A DNA stretch of 5,179 bases from an uncultured Actinomyces sp. (GCA_938040725.1 CALHZX010000091.1:1-5179), one strand, 5' to 3'. Positions 1-5,172 are shown, counted from the first letter of the stretch. The notes: a model not told the origin generated them from the sequence alone. A program made the numbers and translations.

Positions 1-371
1 GTCGCACCCACGAGAAGCAGGCCGAAGCACATGATGGACTTGACCACGACGTCGTCAAAGGTCATCGTCCCGCGGTCCACCGCGTCGGCCGCGGGAGCGT
101 TCATCATTGCCTCGTAGGAGGCCATGGAATCGGCGTAGGCGCCCTGCTGGCCCTGAGGAACGCCGTACACGGGCGCTCCCTGGGGCGCCGGATAGGTGGT
201 CTGCGCGGCGTCGCCGGCTCCGCCCTGCGCGTAGGGGTTCGTCGAACCGCCGTAAGGATTGGGCGCCTGCTGCGAGGCGGGCTGGTACCCCGGCATCGCA
301 GGGTATCCGGCAGGAGTAGTCTGCTGGGTCGACCAGTCTTTCACGATCGAATTCATCACCGGGTTGGCCAT
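1..371 (-). CDS. Bax inhibitor-1/YccA family membrane protein, N-terminal part (cut by window edge)
   Basis: The first 123 codons of a gene that continues beyond the left edge. It begins MANPVMNSIVKDW, followed by about 85 residues (15-98) rich in Gln, Pro, Tyr, Gly and Ala with no hydrophobic stretch, likely disordered and cytoplasmic. At about residue 101 comes GTMTFDDVVVKS, then the start of a hydrophobic segment (MCFGLLLVGA). This layout, MANP start, variable linker and an MT-x-DDVV-K motif just before the first membrane helix, is how I recognise actinobacterial members of the Bax inhibitor-1/YccA family, which have about seven membrane helices. The family's role in bacteria is poorly defined; links to membrane proteolysis and ion leak are known from other lineages. 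The ATG start is supported by GGAGG at 376-380, 4 nt upstream. The gene stands alone behind the tRNA and has its own candidate promoter. The family call rests on the N-terminus only, because most membrane segments lie outside the window. Confidence 0.85.
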   Translation of the reverse strand, partial: MANPVMNSIVKDWSTQQTTPAGYPAMPGYQPASQQAPNPYGGSTNPYAQGGAGDAAQTTYPAPQGAPVYGVPQGQQGAYADSMASYEAMMNAPAADAVDRGTMTFDDVVVKSIMCFGLLLVGA

Positions 372-399
372 ATTTCCTCCTTGGTCAGTGATGTACTGC

Positions 400-431
400 C
401 ACTAGTGTCGCACGTGGCACCCACAAGTGGG
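400..431. promoter_or_regulatory. Cluster of CAC..GTG palindromes in the leader of the Bax-inhibitor gene
   Basis: Three small dyads of one type follow each other: CACTAGTG (400-407), CACGTG (411-416) and CACAAGTG (422-429). The last lies inside the longer inverted repeat CCCAC-AA-GTGGG (420-431). Their centres are about 10 and 12 bp apart, roughly one helical turn each, so they would sit on one face of the DNA. They lie between the proposed -10 box (441-446) and the ribosome binding site (376-380), in the transcribed leader. This is compatible with an operator or an RNA structure. No regulator is identified, and the assignment is inference. Confidence 0.3.
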
Positions 432-440
432 AAACGTTCC

Positions 441-469
441 ATTATGCGCTCAGCACAACCCTGCGTCCA
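441..469 (-). promoter_or_regulatory. Candidate sigma-70-type promoter for the Bax-inhibitor gene
   Basis: On the minus strand a -35-like TGGACG (464-469; 4 of 6 to TTGACA) is followed after 17 bp by CATAAT (441-446; 5 of 6 to TATAAT). Transcription would start near 433, leaving a leader of about 60 nt that contains the palindrome cluster and the GGAGG ribosome binding site. The good -10 box and exact spacing in GC-rich surroundings support it, but there is no experimental evidence. Confidence 0.5.
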
Positions 470-501
470 CGCGAGGTCAGGTGTGCCCGCACCGAGCCCC
501 A

Positions 502-517
502 GCCTCGTCGATGAGGC
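502..517 (-). terminator. Weak hairpin just downstream of the tRNA, possible 3' processing or termination site
   Basis: GCCTC (502-506) and GAGGC (513-517) can form a 5-bp stem with a 6-nt loop, beginning 10 nt after the last base of the tRNA. No T-run follows, so this is not a classical rho-independent terminator. It may act as a processing or pausing element, or be chance. The nearby 381-526 stretch shows no other gene. Confidence 0.2.
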
Positions 518-526
518 CGCCGTCAG

Positions 527-600
527 TACCCCCGGTGGGACTCGAACCCACAACACACCGATTTTAAGTCGGTTGCCTCTGCCAATTGGGCCACGGGGGC
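527..600 (-). tRNA. tRNA with UAA anticodon, tRNA-Leu(UAA)-like with a short variable region
   Basis: A complete 74-nt cloverleaf can be drawn on the minus strand. The acceptor stem GCCCCCG (594-600) pairs with CGGGGGT (528-534), with G1:U72 as a wobble, and the discriminator is A73 (527). The D-arm has a 3-bp stem GCC/GGC with an 11-nt loop containing AATTGGCAGA, close to the leucine D-arm of E. coli (AATTGGTAGA). The anticodon stem ACCGA/TCGGT encloses the loop CTTAAAA (562-568), giving anticodon TAA at 564-566. The variable region is only GTGTT (552-556). The T-arm is GTGGG-TTCGAGT-CCCAC. The 3' CCA is not encoded. The UAA anticodon, A73 and Leu-type D-arm point to leucine and the codon UUA (and UUG by wobble), but bacterial tRNA-Leu normally has a long variable arm. 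The tRNA call is firm; the charged amino acid is inferred. Confidence 0.92.
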
Positions 601-618
601 GCGCCGGGGCGCAGGTCC

Positions 619-647
619 AGCCTACGGCAGGTTGGCGCACGCCTCAA
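619..647 (-). promoter_or_regulatory. Candidate promoter for the UAA tRNA
   Basis: On the minus strand TTGAGG (642-647) and TAGGCT (619-624) are separated by exactly 17 bp, and the -10 box lies 18 bp upstream of the tRNA 5' end, which would put initiation near 612. This is the usual arrangement for a stand-alone bacterial tRNA gene. The promoter starts 6 bp after the end of the ppx gene. I see no terminator between ppx and the tRNA, so read-through followed by processing is also possible. Confidence 0.55.
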
Positions 648-653
648 GCTCCG

Positions 654-1622
654 TCAGATCATCGCCTGGGCGATGCCGTCAAGAATGTCATGTTCAGAGG
701 TGAGGACCTGCCCGATCGGATGCCCGGCAGCCTCGGCGCGCTCGAGCACGCGCGTCACAATGCGACTCCAGATGAGCGCACCGGCGGCGATGACGTCCTC
801 GCGCCCCTCAGGCATGAAGCCCAGGGAGGCCTTCACGGACGTCGGCTGATCGACCATGAAACGCACGGCTTCCTCGAACTGCGCGACGCTCAAGCAGGCG
901 CCGTGGATGCGTTCGGGCTGATAGGAGGTCAGGCCAAGCGCCTGAGCGGTCAGCGTGGTCACTGTGCCCGCGACGCCCACGAGGGCGCGCACACGCGCCA
1001 GGTCCACGGACTTTTCGGCGCGATCAAGCTGCTCGTCGATCCACGCAATCGCGCGCTCCTGATCCGCCGCCGGCACGCCGCCGGCTGGGTCCACGTCGGC
1101 GAGGAACTTCTCGGTGACGCGCACGGCACCCATGTCGATCGAGATCGCCTGCTCGACGCGTGTCGCGCCCAGCACAAGCTCAGTCGAGCCACCGCCGATG
1201 TCGACGACCAGCATCGGGGCGGCAACGGACTCGCCGAGCCCGCTCACCGCGCCGTTGAAGGACAGGGAGGCTTCCTCCGTGCCGACGACAACCTCGGGCT
1301 CTACGCCGATGACAGCCTTGATCTGGCGCACGAAATCCGCGCTGTTGGAAGCATCACGCGTCGCCGAGGTCGCCACGAAGCGGGTCTTCGTCGCACCCAG
1401 GGCCTCAATCATCCGCTGATACTCGACGGTGGCCTCCACCGTGCGCTCAATCGCCGCAGGATCCAGGTAGCCGCGCGCGTCCACGCCCTGCCCCAGGCGC
1501 ACGATGCGCATCTGTCGGGTCAGGTCGGCAAGGCGCGGGCGACCGCTCGCATCAATATGCCCGTCGGCGACGAGCAGTCGGATTGAATTGGTTCCACAGT
1601 CAATGGCAGCTACGCGGGTCAT
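654..1622 (-). CDS. ppx: Ppx/GppA family phosphatase (exopolyphosphatase / pppGpp phosphohydrolase)
   Basis: A cytoplasmic enzyme of the sugar kinase/actin/Hsp70 fold family that removes terminal phosphates from polyphosphate and/or converts pppGpp to ppGpp; which substrate dominates cannot be read from the sequence. Counting from this start, the phosphate-1 loop is AAIDCGTNSIRLLVAD (5-20), TEEA with the expected catalytic Glu follows near 115-118, then the phosphate-2 loop DIGGGSTEL (141-149), GAVRVTEKF (165-173), GVAGTVTTL (216-224), GREDVIAAGALI (273-284) and SEHDILDGI (309-317). With 322 residues it is the short two-domain form typical of actinobacteria, without the C-terminal HD-like part of E. 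coli Ppx. I chose the ATG at 1622 because homologues begin M-(T)RVAAIDCGTNS. An in-frame ATG at 1640 would add MTRNEA, but a GC hairpin (1647-1662) sits 6 nt before it. Neither start has a clear Shine-Dalgarno. It is the last gene of the ftsB-like/DUF501/ppx group. Confidence 0.95.
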   Translation of the reverse strand: MTRVAAIDCGTNSIRLLVADGHIDASGRPRLADLTRQMRIVRLGQGVDARGYLDPAAIERTVEATVEYQRMIEALGATKTRFVATSATRDASNSADFVRQIKAVIGVEPEVVVGTEEASLSFNGAVSGLGESVAAPMLVVDIGGGSTELVLGATRVEQAISIDMGAVRVTEKFLADVDPAGGVPAADQERAIAWIDEQLDRAEKSVDLARVRALVGVAGTVTTLTAQALGLTSYQPERIHGACLSVAQFEEAVRFMVDQPTSVKASLGFMPEGREDVIAAGALIWSRIVTRVLERAEAAGHPIGQVLTSEHDILDGIAQAMI

Positions 1623-1682
1623 CGCTTCGTTTCTGGTCATGTGAGTCCCGGACGAGGCCGGGGCGAACGTTGGTGGGGCCGC

Positions 1683-2192
1683 TCAGCAGGAGCAGCGCTC
1701 GGTGGAAAACAGGCCGCGCTCGGCGAGCATCGCGAGCGCACGATCCCCGATGGGGTTGACGCCGGGGCCCGCGGCCAGGGAGTGCCCGACCAGAGCGTGC
1801 AGACACTTGACGCGCGTGGGCATACCGCCCGCACTGACGCCAGAGATTTCGGGGACGTCGCCCAGGGACAGGCGCGCCTGGATGTATGCCTCGTGGGCGC
1901 GCGCGTAGGCGGCGCGCAGCTCCTCCTCCTGCGCCAGCTCCTCATTGAAGGTGTCCATGACGTGCTCGGCCTCAAGAGTCGAGGCACCCTTTACGGCAGC
2001 CGGGTGCGTCAGGTAGTACGTCGTGGGGAACGGCGTCCCGTCGGGCAGGCGCGGCGCAGTGGCCACGACAGTGGGCCGACCGCACACGCATCGCGCGGCG
2101 ATACCGACAACTCCTCGGGGCACGCGCCCCAGCTGGCAGCGCAGGACCTCCAGGTCCTCTTCGGTGGCGTCGGTGGTGTTAACGAGGCTCAT
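1683..2192 (-). CDS. DUF501 family protein of unknown function
   Basis: A 169-residue soluble protein with no signal peptide or membrane segment. I recognise it as DUF501 from the opening LGRVPRGVVGIAARC (21-35), from GTPFPTTYYLTHP (52-64), from the helical middle rich in Glu/Ala (73-108), and from the C-terminal block GMPTRVKCLHALVGHSLAAG (123-142) followed by PGVNPIGD (143-150). The molecular function of the family is not known to me. Possible metal ligands are visible: CxC at 35/37, C130-x-H132, H137, and a terminal CxC at 167/169. The ATG overlaps the stop of the upstream ftsB-like gene as ATGA (4 nt), a sign of translational coupling; GGAG lies just 2 nt before the ATG. It is always worth reading with its neighbours, because the order ftsB-like, DUF501, ppx recurs in actinobacteria, suggesting a role tied to division or phosphate/stringent metabolism. 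That link is inference. Confidence 0.9.
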   Translation of the reverse strand: MSLVNTTDATEEDLEVLRCQLGRVPRGVVGIAARCVCGRPTVVATAPRLPDGTPFPTTYYLTHPAAVKGASTLEAEHVMDTFNEELAQEEELRAAYARAHEAYIQARLSLGDVPEISGVSAGGMPTRVKCLHALVGHSLAAGPGVNPIGDRALAMLAERGLFSTERCSC

Positions 2193-2938
2193 TCTCCGCT
2201 TTCTTGGCCGGTGGTCGTCGCCTGTCCCGACTGGCTGGTGTCAGCCGACGGGATGGGCGTCGTCGTGGGCGGCTGGTCCGCCTTCCCCACTAGGATACCG
2301 AGCTGCTGCACCCAGGGGCGCGCCGGTCCAGTCGAGGCCGCGGCAGCAGCCAAGGCGGAATCCTGGTATTGCGGCCCCGGATCCACCACCGTGTATTGAG
2401 TCTCACCGGGGCGAACGTATCCGAGGCGTTCGCGCGCCTGCGTCGAGATGTAGTCGGGGTCATTCCATAGATCCAGCTGCCGCTGCATGTCGGCATTCTT
2501 CTGCTGCTGCTGGGCCACCTGGGCCTTGATCTGCGCGAGTTCTCGTTCCTGCTGCCACCACTGGTACAGGCTCGGCACGAGCATGACGGACAGGATCGCC
2601 GCGACCGTCAGAACGACAACGAGACGCGTGGACACGTCGAGGCCGCCGATCGACAGGATGGAACGTCCCTCCCCCGTCGGTCGCGTCACCGTCTTCTTCT
2701 CCGCGCGCCTCTCAGAGCGGAAGAAACGGCGACTCGCTCCCTCCTGCTGCTTCTCCTTCGTGGCCTTCACGCGCTTCTTCGCCGAGGCCTCGGCCCCCTT
2801 CGAAGACTTCGCGGCCTTTGCGGCAGCCCTGCGCTGACGCGACTTTTCCGCGTTAATCTCACGCGTCGTACGCGCCGCCTCCGACGAGGAGGAGCGACGA
2901 CGCGAGGAGGGGCGGCAGGAAGGACGACGACTAGCCAT
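2189..2938 (-). CDS. ftsB: FtsB/DivIC-like septum formation initiator family protein
   Basis: A bitopic membrane protein of the divisome. FtsB/DivIC proteins pair with FtsL and FtsQ/DivIB to activate septal peptidoglycan synthesis. Its 249 residues divide into a strongly basic cytoplasmic tail of about 100 residues (Ser/Arg-rich 1-20, Lys/Ala/Arg-rich 29-82), one membrane helix near 106-124 (RLVVVLTVAAILSVMLVPSL), a coiled coil of about 129-157 with a Gln run at 143-146, and the family signature W158-NDPDYI followed by ARERLGYVRPGET (168-180). A low-complexity extracellular end rich in Ala, Thr, Ser, Gln and Pro closes it (186-249). Much longer than E. coli FtsB (about 100 residues), it owes the excess to the two tails, as is common in actinobacteria. 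Only a weak AGAAGA abuts the ATG. It starts 47 nt beyond the eno terminator, so it needs its own promoter or read-through; I found no convincing promoter there. It is the first gene of a three-gene group with DUF501 and ppx. Confidence 0.93.
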   Translation of the reverse strand: MASRRPSCRPSSRRRSSSSEAARTTREINAEKSRQRRAAAKAAKSSKGAEASAKKRVKATKEKQQEGASRRFFRSERRAEKKTVTRPTGEGRSILSIGGLDVSTRLVVVLTVAAILSVMLVPSLYQWWQQERELAQIKAQVAQQQQKNADMQRQLDLWNDPDYISTQARERLGYVRPGETQYTVVDPGPQYQDSALAAAAASTGPARPWVQQLGILVGKADQPPTTTPIPSADTSQSGQATTTGQESGE

Positions 2939-2985
2939 TCTTCTATCGTGCCCTACATCGACGCATTTGGCTGATCCCCACGCCG

Positions 2986-3023
2986 AAAAAACTCCGCGCG
3001 GACCCTTGCGGGCCCGCGCGGAG
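2986..3023 (-). terminator. Strong rho-independent terminator of eno
   Basis: CTCCGCGCGG (2992-3001) and CCGCGCGGAG (3014-3023) form a perfect 10-bp GC-rich stem. The 12-nt loop can itself close a 3-bp CCC/GGG stem. On the minus strand the stem is followed at once by six T (2986-2991). It begins 22 nt after the eno stop codon and points the same way, so it should end the eno transcript before the ftsB-like gene. On the plus strand there is no T-run after the stem, so it is one-directional. Confidence 0.92.
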
Positions 3024-3045
3024 CTATGCGGCTAGTTGCCTAGGC

Positions 3046-4323
3046 TCACTTGAAGCGAGGGAAGGCGGAACGGCCGGCGTACACGGCGGCCTCACCCAGC
3101 TGCTCCTCAATGCGCAGCAGCTGGTTGTACTTGGCCACGCGCTCGGAACGAGCGGGAGCACCGGTCTTGATCTGGCCGGAGTTGGTGGCGACGGCCAGGT
3201 CAGCGATCGTGGTGTCCTCGGTCTCGCCGGAGCGGTGCGAGGTCATCGAACGGTAGCCGTTGCGGTGAGCTTCCTCGACGGCGTCAAGGGTCTCGGTCAG
3301 CGAACCAATCTGGTTCACCTTCACGAGCAGCGCGTTCGCAGCACCCAGCTCAATGCCCTTCTTCAGGCGGGCGGGGTTAGTAACGAACAGGTCGTCGCCG
3401 ACCAGCTGGACGCGGCCACCGATCTCGGCGGTCAGGGCCTTCCAAGCATCCCACTCGTCCTCATCCAGCGGATCCTCGATGGAAACCAGCGGGTAGTTCG
3501 AGATGAGCTTCTCGTAGTACTCAACCATGTACTCGGTCGAACGGCCTTCGCCCTCGAACTGGTACAGGCCGTCCTTGAAGAACTCGGAGGAGGCGACGTC
3601 CAGGGCCAGGGCAACATCTTCGCCCGGCTTGAAGCCGGCCTTCTCGATCGCGGAGACGATCAGGTCGAGGGCCTCAGCGTTGGAGTCCAGGTTGGGGGCG
3701 AAGCCGCCCTCGTCGCCCAGACCGGTGGACAAACCGCGGTCCTTCACGACGCCCTTGAGCGTGTGGTAGACCTCGGCGCCCCAGCGCAGGGCCTCACGGA
3801 AGGAGGGAGCGCCGAGGGGGGCGATCATGAACTCCTGGATATCAACGTTGGAGTCCGCGTGGGAGCCACCGTTGAGGATGTTCATCATGGGGACGGGCAG
3901 GACGTGAGCGTTGGGGCCGCCCAGGTACTTGTACAGGGGCAGGTCCGCGTACTTCGCGGCGGCCTTGGCGACGGCGAGGGAGACGCCGAGGATGGCGTTC
4001 GCGCCGAGCTTGCCCTTGTTGGGGGTGCCGTCCAGGTCGATCATGGCCTGGTCGATGTAGCGCTGATCGTCAGCTTCCTCGCCGATGAGCTCGGGAGCGA
4101 TCTGCTCGACGACGGCGTCAACGGCGTCCTGGACGCCCTTGCCGAGGTAGCGGCCCTTGTCGCCATCGCGACGCTCGACGGCCTCGAACGCGCCGGTGGA
4201 CGCGCCGGAGGGAACGGACGCGCGCGCAGCGGTGCCGTCCTCGAGGACGACCTCGACCTCAACGGTCGGGTTACCGCGCGAGTCGAGGATCTCGCGTGCA
4301 CCAATGCCTTCAATAACTGCCAC
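3046..4323 (-). CDS. eno: Enolase (phosphopyruvate hydratase)
   Basis: Glycolytic enzyme converting 2-phosphoglycerate to phosphoenolpyruvate; cytoplasmic, Mg2+-dependent, usually an octamer or dimer in bacteria. With the GTG start at 4323 the protein is 425 residues, the normal length. All key residues are in place in this numbering: the mobile-loop SGAST with S42, H155 (GGSHADSN), E164, E205 (GDEGGFAPN), metal ligands D242 (LALDVASSEF), E283 (SIEDPLDEDEW) and D310 (LVGDDLFVTN), catalytic K335 (VKVNQIGSL), H363-R364-S365 (SHRSGETEDT) and K387 (GQIKTGAPARSERVAKYNQL). I chose GTG over the upstream in-frame ATG at 4386 because homologues start (M/V)AVIEGIGAREILDSRGNP, and because GGAGAA lies 4 nt before the GTG. 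The 21 extra codons would show no family similarity. The gene is followed by its own strong terminator, so it appears to be transcribed alone or with the upstream lipoprotein gene. Confidence 0.98.
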   Translation of the reverse strand: MAVIEGIGAREILDSRGNPTVEVEVVLEDGTAARASVPSGASTGAFEAVERRDGDKGRYLGKGVQDAVDAVVEQIAPELIGEEADDQRYIDQAMIDLDGTPNKGKLGANAILGVSLAVAKAAAKYADLPLYKYLGGPNAHVLPVPMMNILNGGSHADSNVDIQEFMIAPLGAPSFREALRWGAEVYHTLKGVVKDRGLSTGLGDEGGFAPNLDSNAEALDLIVSAIEKAGFKPGEDVALALDVASSEFFKDGLYQFEGEGRSTEYMVEYYEKLISNYPLVSIEDPLDEDEWDAWKALTAEIGGRVQLVGDDLFVTNPARLKKGIELGAANALLVKVNQIGSLTETLDAVEEAHRNGYRSMTSHRSGETEDTTIADLAVATNSGQIKTGAPARSERVAKYNQLLRIEEQLGEAAVYAGRSAFPRFK

Positions 4324-4507
4324 GTCATTCTCCAATCGATGTTGTTGCGTGGAAGCGGTCAGTACAACGGTAATACGGACCGCCATATGTGGTCACCCCC
4401 GGCGAGGGGGACGTTGTGTTGTGCGGTGCTTTCACCCCGACTTTTGTGCCCGGACAAGCGACATTAGTCCCTGCCAGGGGCACTGTGAGCGAATACTCAC
4501 ACGTCCG
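4324..4507 (-). other. eno upstream region with hairpins, promoter not resolved
   Basis: This 184-nt spacer between the lipoprotein gene and eno contains no believable gene. On the minus strand there is a short hairpin TGTGAG/CTCACA (4484-4501) 6 nt after the lipoprotein stop, with no T-run, and a GC-rich hairpin of five C against five G with a 5-nt loop (4396-4410), about 70 nt before the eno start. An eno promoter is likely here. The best matches I find are poor: TTGTCC then TGAAAG at 17 bp, or GTGACC then TATTAC at 15 bp, so I do not place one. The second hairpin would lie in the eno leader only if transcription starts upstream of it. Confidence 0.4.
4328..4333 (-). promoter_or_regulatory. 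eno: Ribosome binding site that fixes the eno GTG start
   Basis: GGAGAA on the minus strand, followed by TGAC and then GTG at 4323. Its position is right for the GTG and impossible for the upstream in-frame ATG at 4386. An ATG that overlaps the site (4326-4328) is out of frame. Confidence 0.75.
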
Positions 4508-5101
4508 TCAGTTGGCGCTGCCGCCACCCATGAGGGTCGCCAGGTTGCTGTCCTTCTGACCGGAGACCGCGTCGCCGAACATCGGCGTCGTCGCGCCCTG
4601 CGCACCGCCCAGCGAGGGCTGGACGAAACGCGGGTTCACGCGCACGTCGGAGCTGTCGCGGGCCTGCGCGAGGACCTGGTCAAGCTGCTGCACGGCCGAT
4701 GGATTGGACTGCGCGACCTGGTTGAGGTTCTGGGTGAGCAGGATCGACTTCACAGTTGCGCGGGTGGCGGGCCCCAGCGTGCCGAGAGACTGATCCCCCA
4801 ACTGCTCGGAGGCGCGCGCGGCAATCTGGTCGATCTGCTCGTCGGAGACTTCTGCGCCCACAGAGGCACCGGCGGCCTCCAGGAGCGGCAGGTTCACGAG
4901 CTGCGAGCGAATTTGCGCATCGGCGATCTGCTGGCCACCCGTGAGCACAGACATCTGCTGGGCGGCCTGCGCAACCTCTTCGTTGGAGTACGAGCCGGAC
5001 GAGCTGACGACGGCGGCACCGGGATGGGCGGAGCATGCCCCCATGCCCAGTCCTGCGGCCACGATCAAAGCGGCGGTGGCGAGCTGGCGTGTGTAGCGCA
5101 C
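4508..5101 (-). CDS. Secreted lipoprotein with SurA-N-like region, no isomerase domain
   Basis: A 197-residue exported protein. From the GTG start it reads MRYTRQ, a hydrophobic stretch LATAALIVAAGLGMG (7-21) and A-C23, a bacterial lipoprotein signal with Met at -3, so the lipobox is not perfect. After Cys23 comes PGAAVV, as in actinobacterial SurA-N-type lipoproteins (where PGAAAVVDG followed by a helix beginning at a Ser/Thr-Glu-Glu is usual), then helical, Gln/Ala-rich sequence with SNEEVAQAAQQM and SDEQIDQIAARASEQLG. No parvulin-type peptidyl-prolyl isomerase domain follows; the C-terminal 50 residues are low in complexity. It probably acts outside the membrane as a chaperone-like or envelope factor, but no function is proven. 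I chose GTG at 5101 because GAGGAAGGAA precedes it at 5 nt; an in-frame ATG at 5134 would add 11 polar residues in front of the signal and read through that site. The mycobacterial counterpart position next to eno holds lpqU, also a lipoprotein gene. Confidence 0.75.
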   Translation of the reverse strand: MRYTRQLATAALIVAAGLGMGACSAHPGAAVVSSSGSYSNEEVAQAAQQMSVLTGGQQIADAQIRSQLVNLPLLEAAGASVGAEVSDEQIDQIAARASEQLGDQSLGTLGPATRATVKSILLTQNLNQVAQSNPSAVQQLDQVLAQARDSSDVRVNPRFVQPSLGGAQGATTPMFGDAVSGQKDSNLATLMGGGSAN

Positions 5102-5106
5102 GAGCG

Positions 5107-5116
5107 TTCCTTCCTC
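5107..5116 (-). promoter_or_regulatory. Ribosome binding site that fixes the lipoprotein GTG start
   Basis: GAGGAAGGAA on the minus strand, 5 nt before GTG at 5101. It is the strongest Shine-Dalgarno in the window after that of the Bax-inhibitor gene. It argues for the shorter signal peptide rather than the in-frame ATG at 5134. Confidence 0.75.
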
Positions 5117-5141
5117 AGATATGTTGCGACGCAATAGGACC

Positions 5142-5172
5142 AGTGTATTCCACCACAGGCACTACTCGCCAA
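5142..5172 (-). promoter_or_regulatory. Possible promoter upstream of the lipoprotein gene
   Basis: On the minus strand TTGGCG (5167-5172; 4 of 6) and TACACT (5142-5147; 4 of 6) are 19 bp apart, slightly longer than ideal. Transcription would start near 5135, giving a leader of about 35 nt that carries the ribosome binding site. The sequence right of 5173 is too short to tell whether another gene of the same operon lies upstream. Confidence 0.35.

Noticed and set aside
381..1586. Long plus-strand open frame of about 401 codons
   Set aside because: It runs antisense through the tRNA and almost the whole ppx gene. Its product has no recognisable domain and its length is explained by the GC-rich codon pattern of ppx on the other strand.
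1641..2399. Plus-strand open frame of about 252 codons
   Set aside because: It is antisense to DUF501 and the 3' end of the ftsB-like gene, both of which have family motifs.
2490..2525. CTG/CTT trinucleotide-like run
   Set aside because: It encodes the Gln-rich coiled coil of the FtsB-like protein; the run is short and fits codon bias, with no sign of a separate repeat element.
4324..4386. N-terminal extension of enolase from an ATG at 4386
   Set aside because: The extra 21 residues do not resemble enolase, and the ribosome binding site serves the GTG at 4323.
3235..4467. Long plus-strand open frame of about 410 codons
   Set aside because: It is antisense to eno, whose protein matches the enolase family from end to end. 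The antisense product is a Val/Gly/Leu/Asp-rich shadow.
4464..4484. Imperfect inverted repeat around GTCCC/GGGGCAC as a terminator of the lipoprotein gene
   Set aside because: The stem is broken and no T-run follows on the minus strand, so termination is not supported.
4157..5137. Plus-strand open frame of about 326 codons
   Set aside because: It lies across the eno 5' end, the intergenic region and the lipoprotein gene on the opposite strand. No domain or ribosome binding site supports it.
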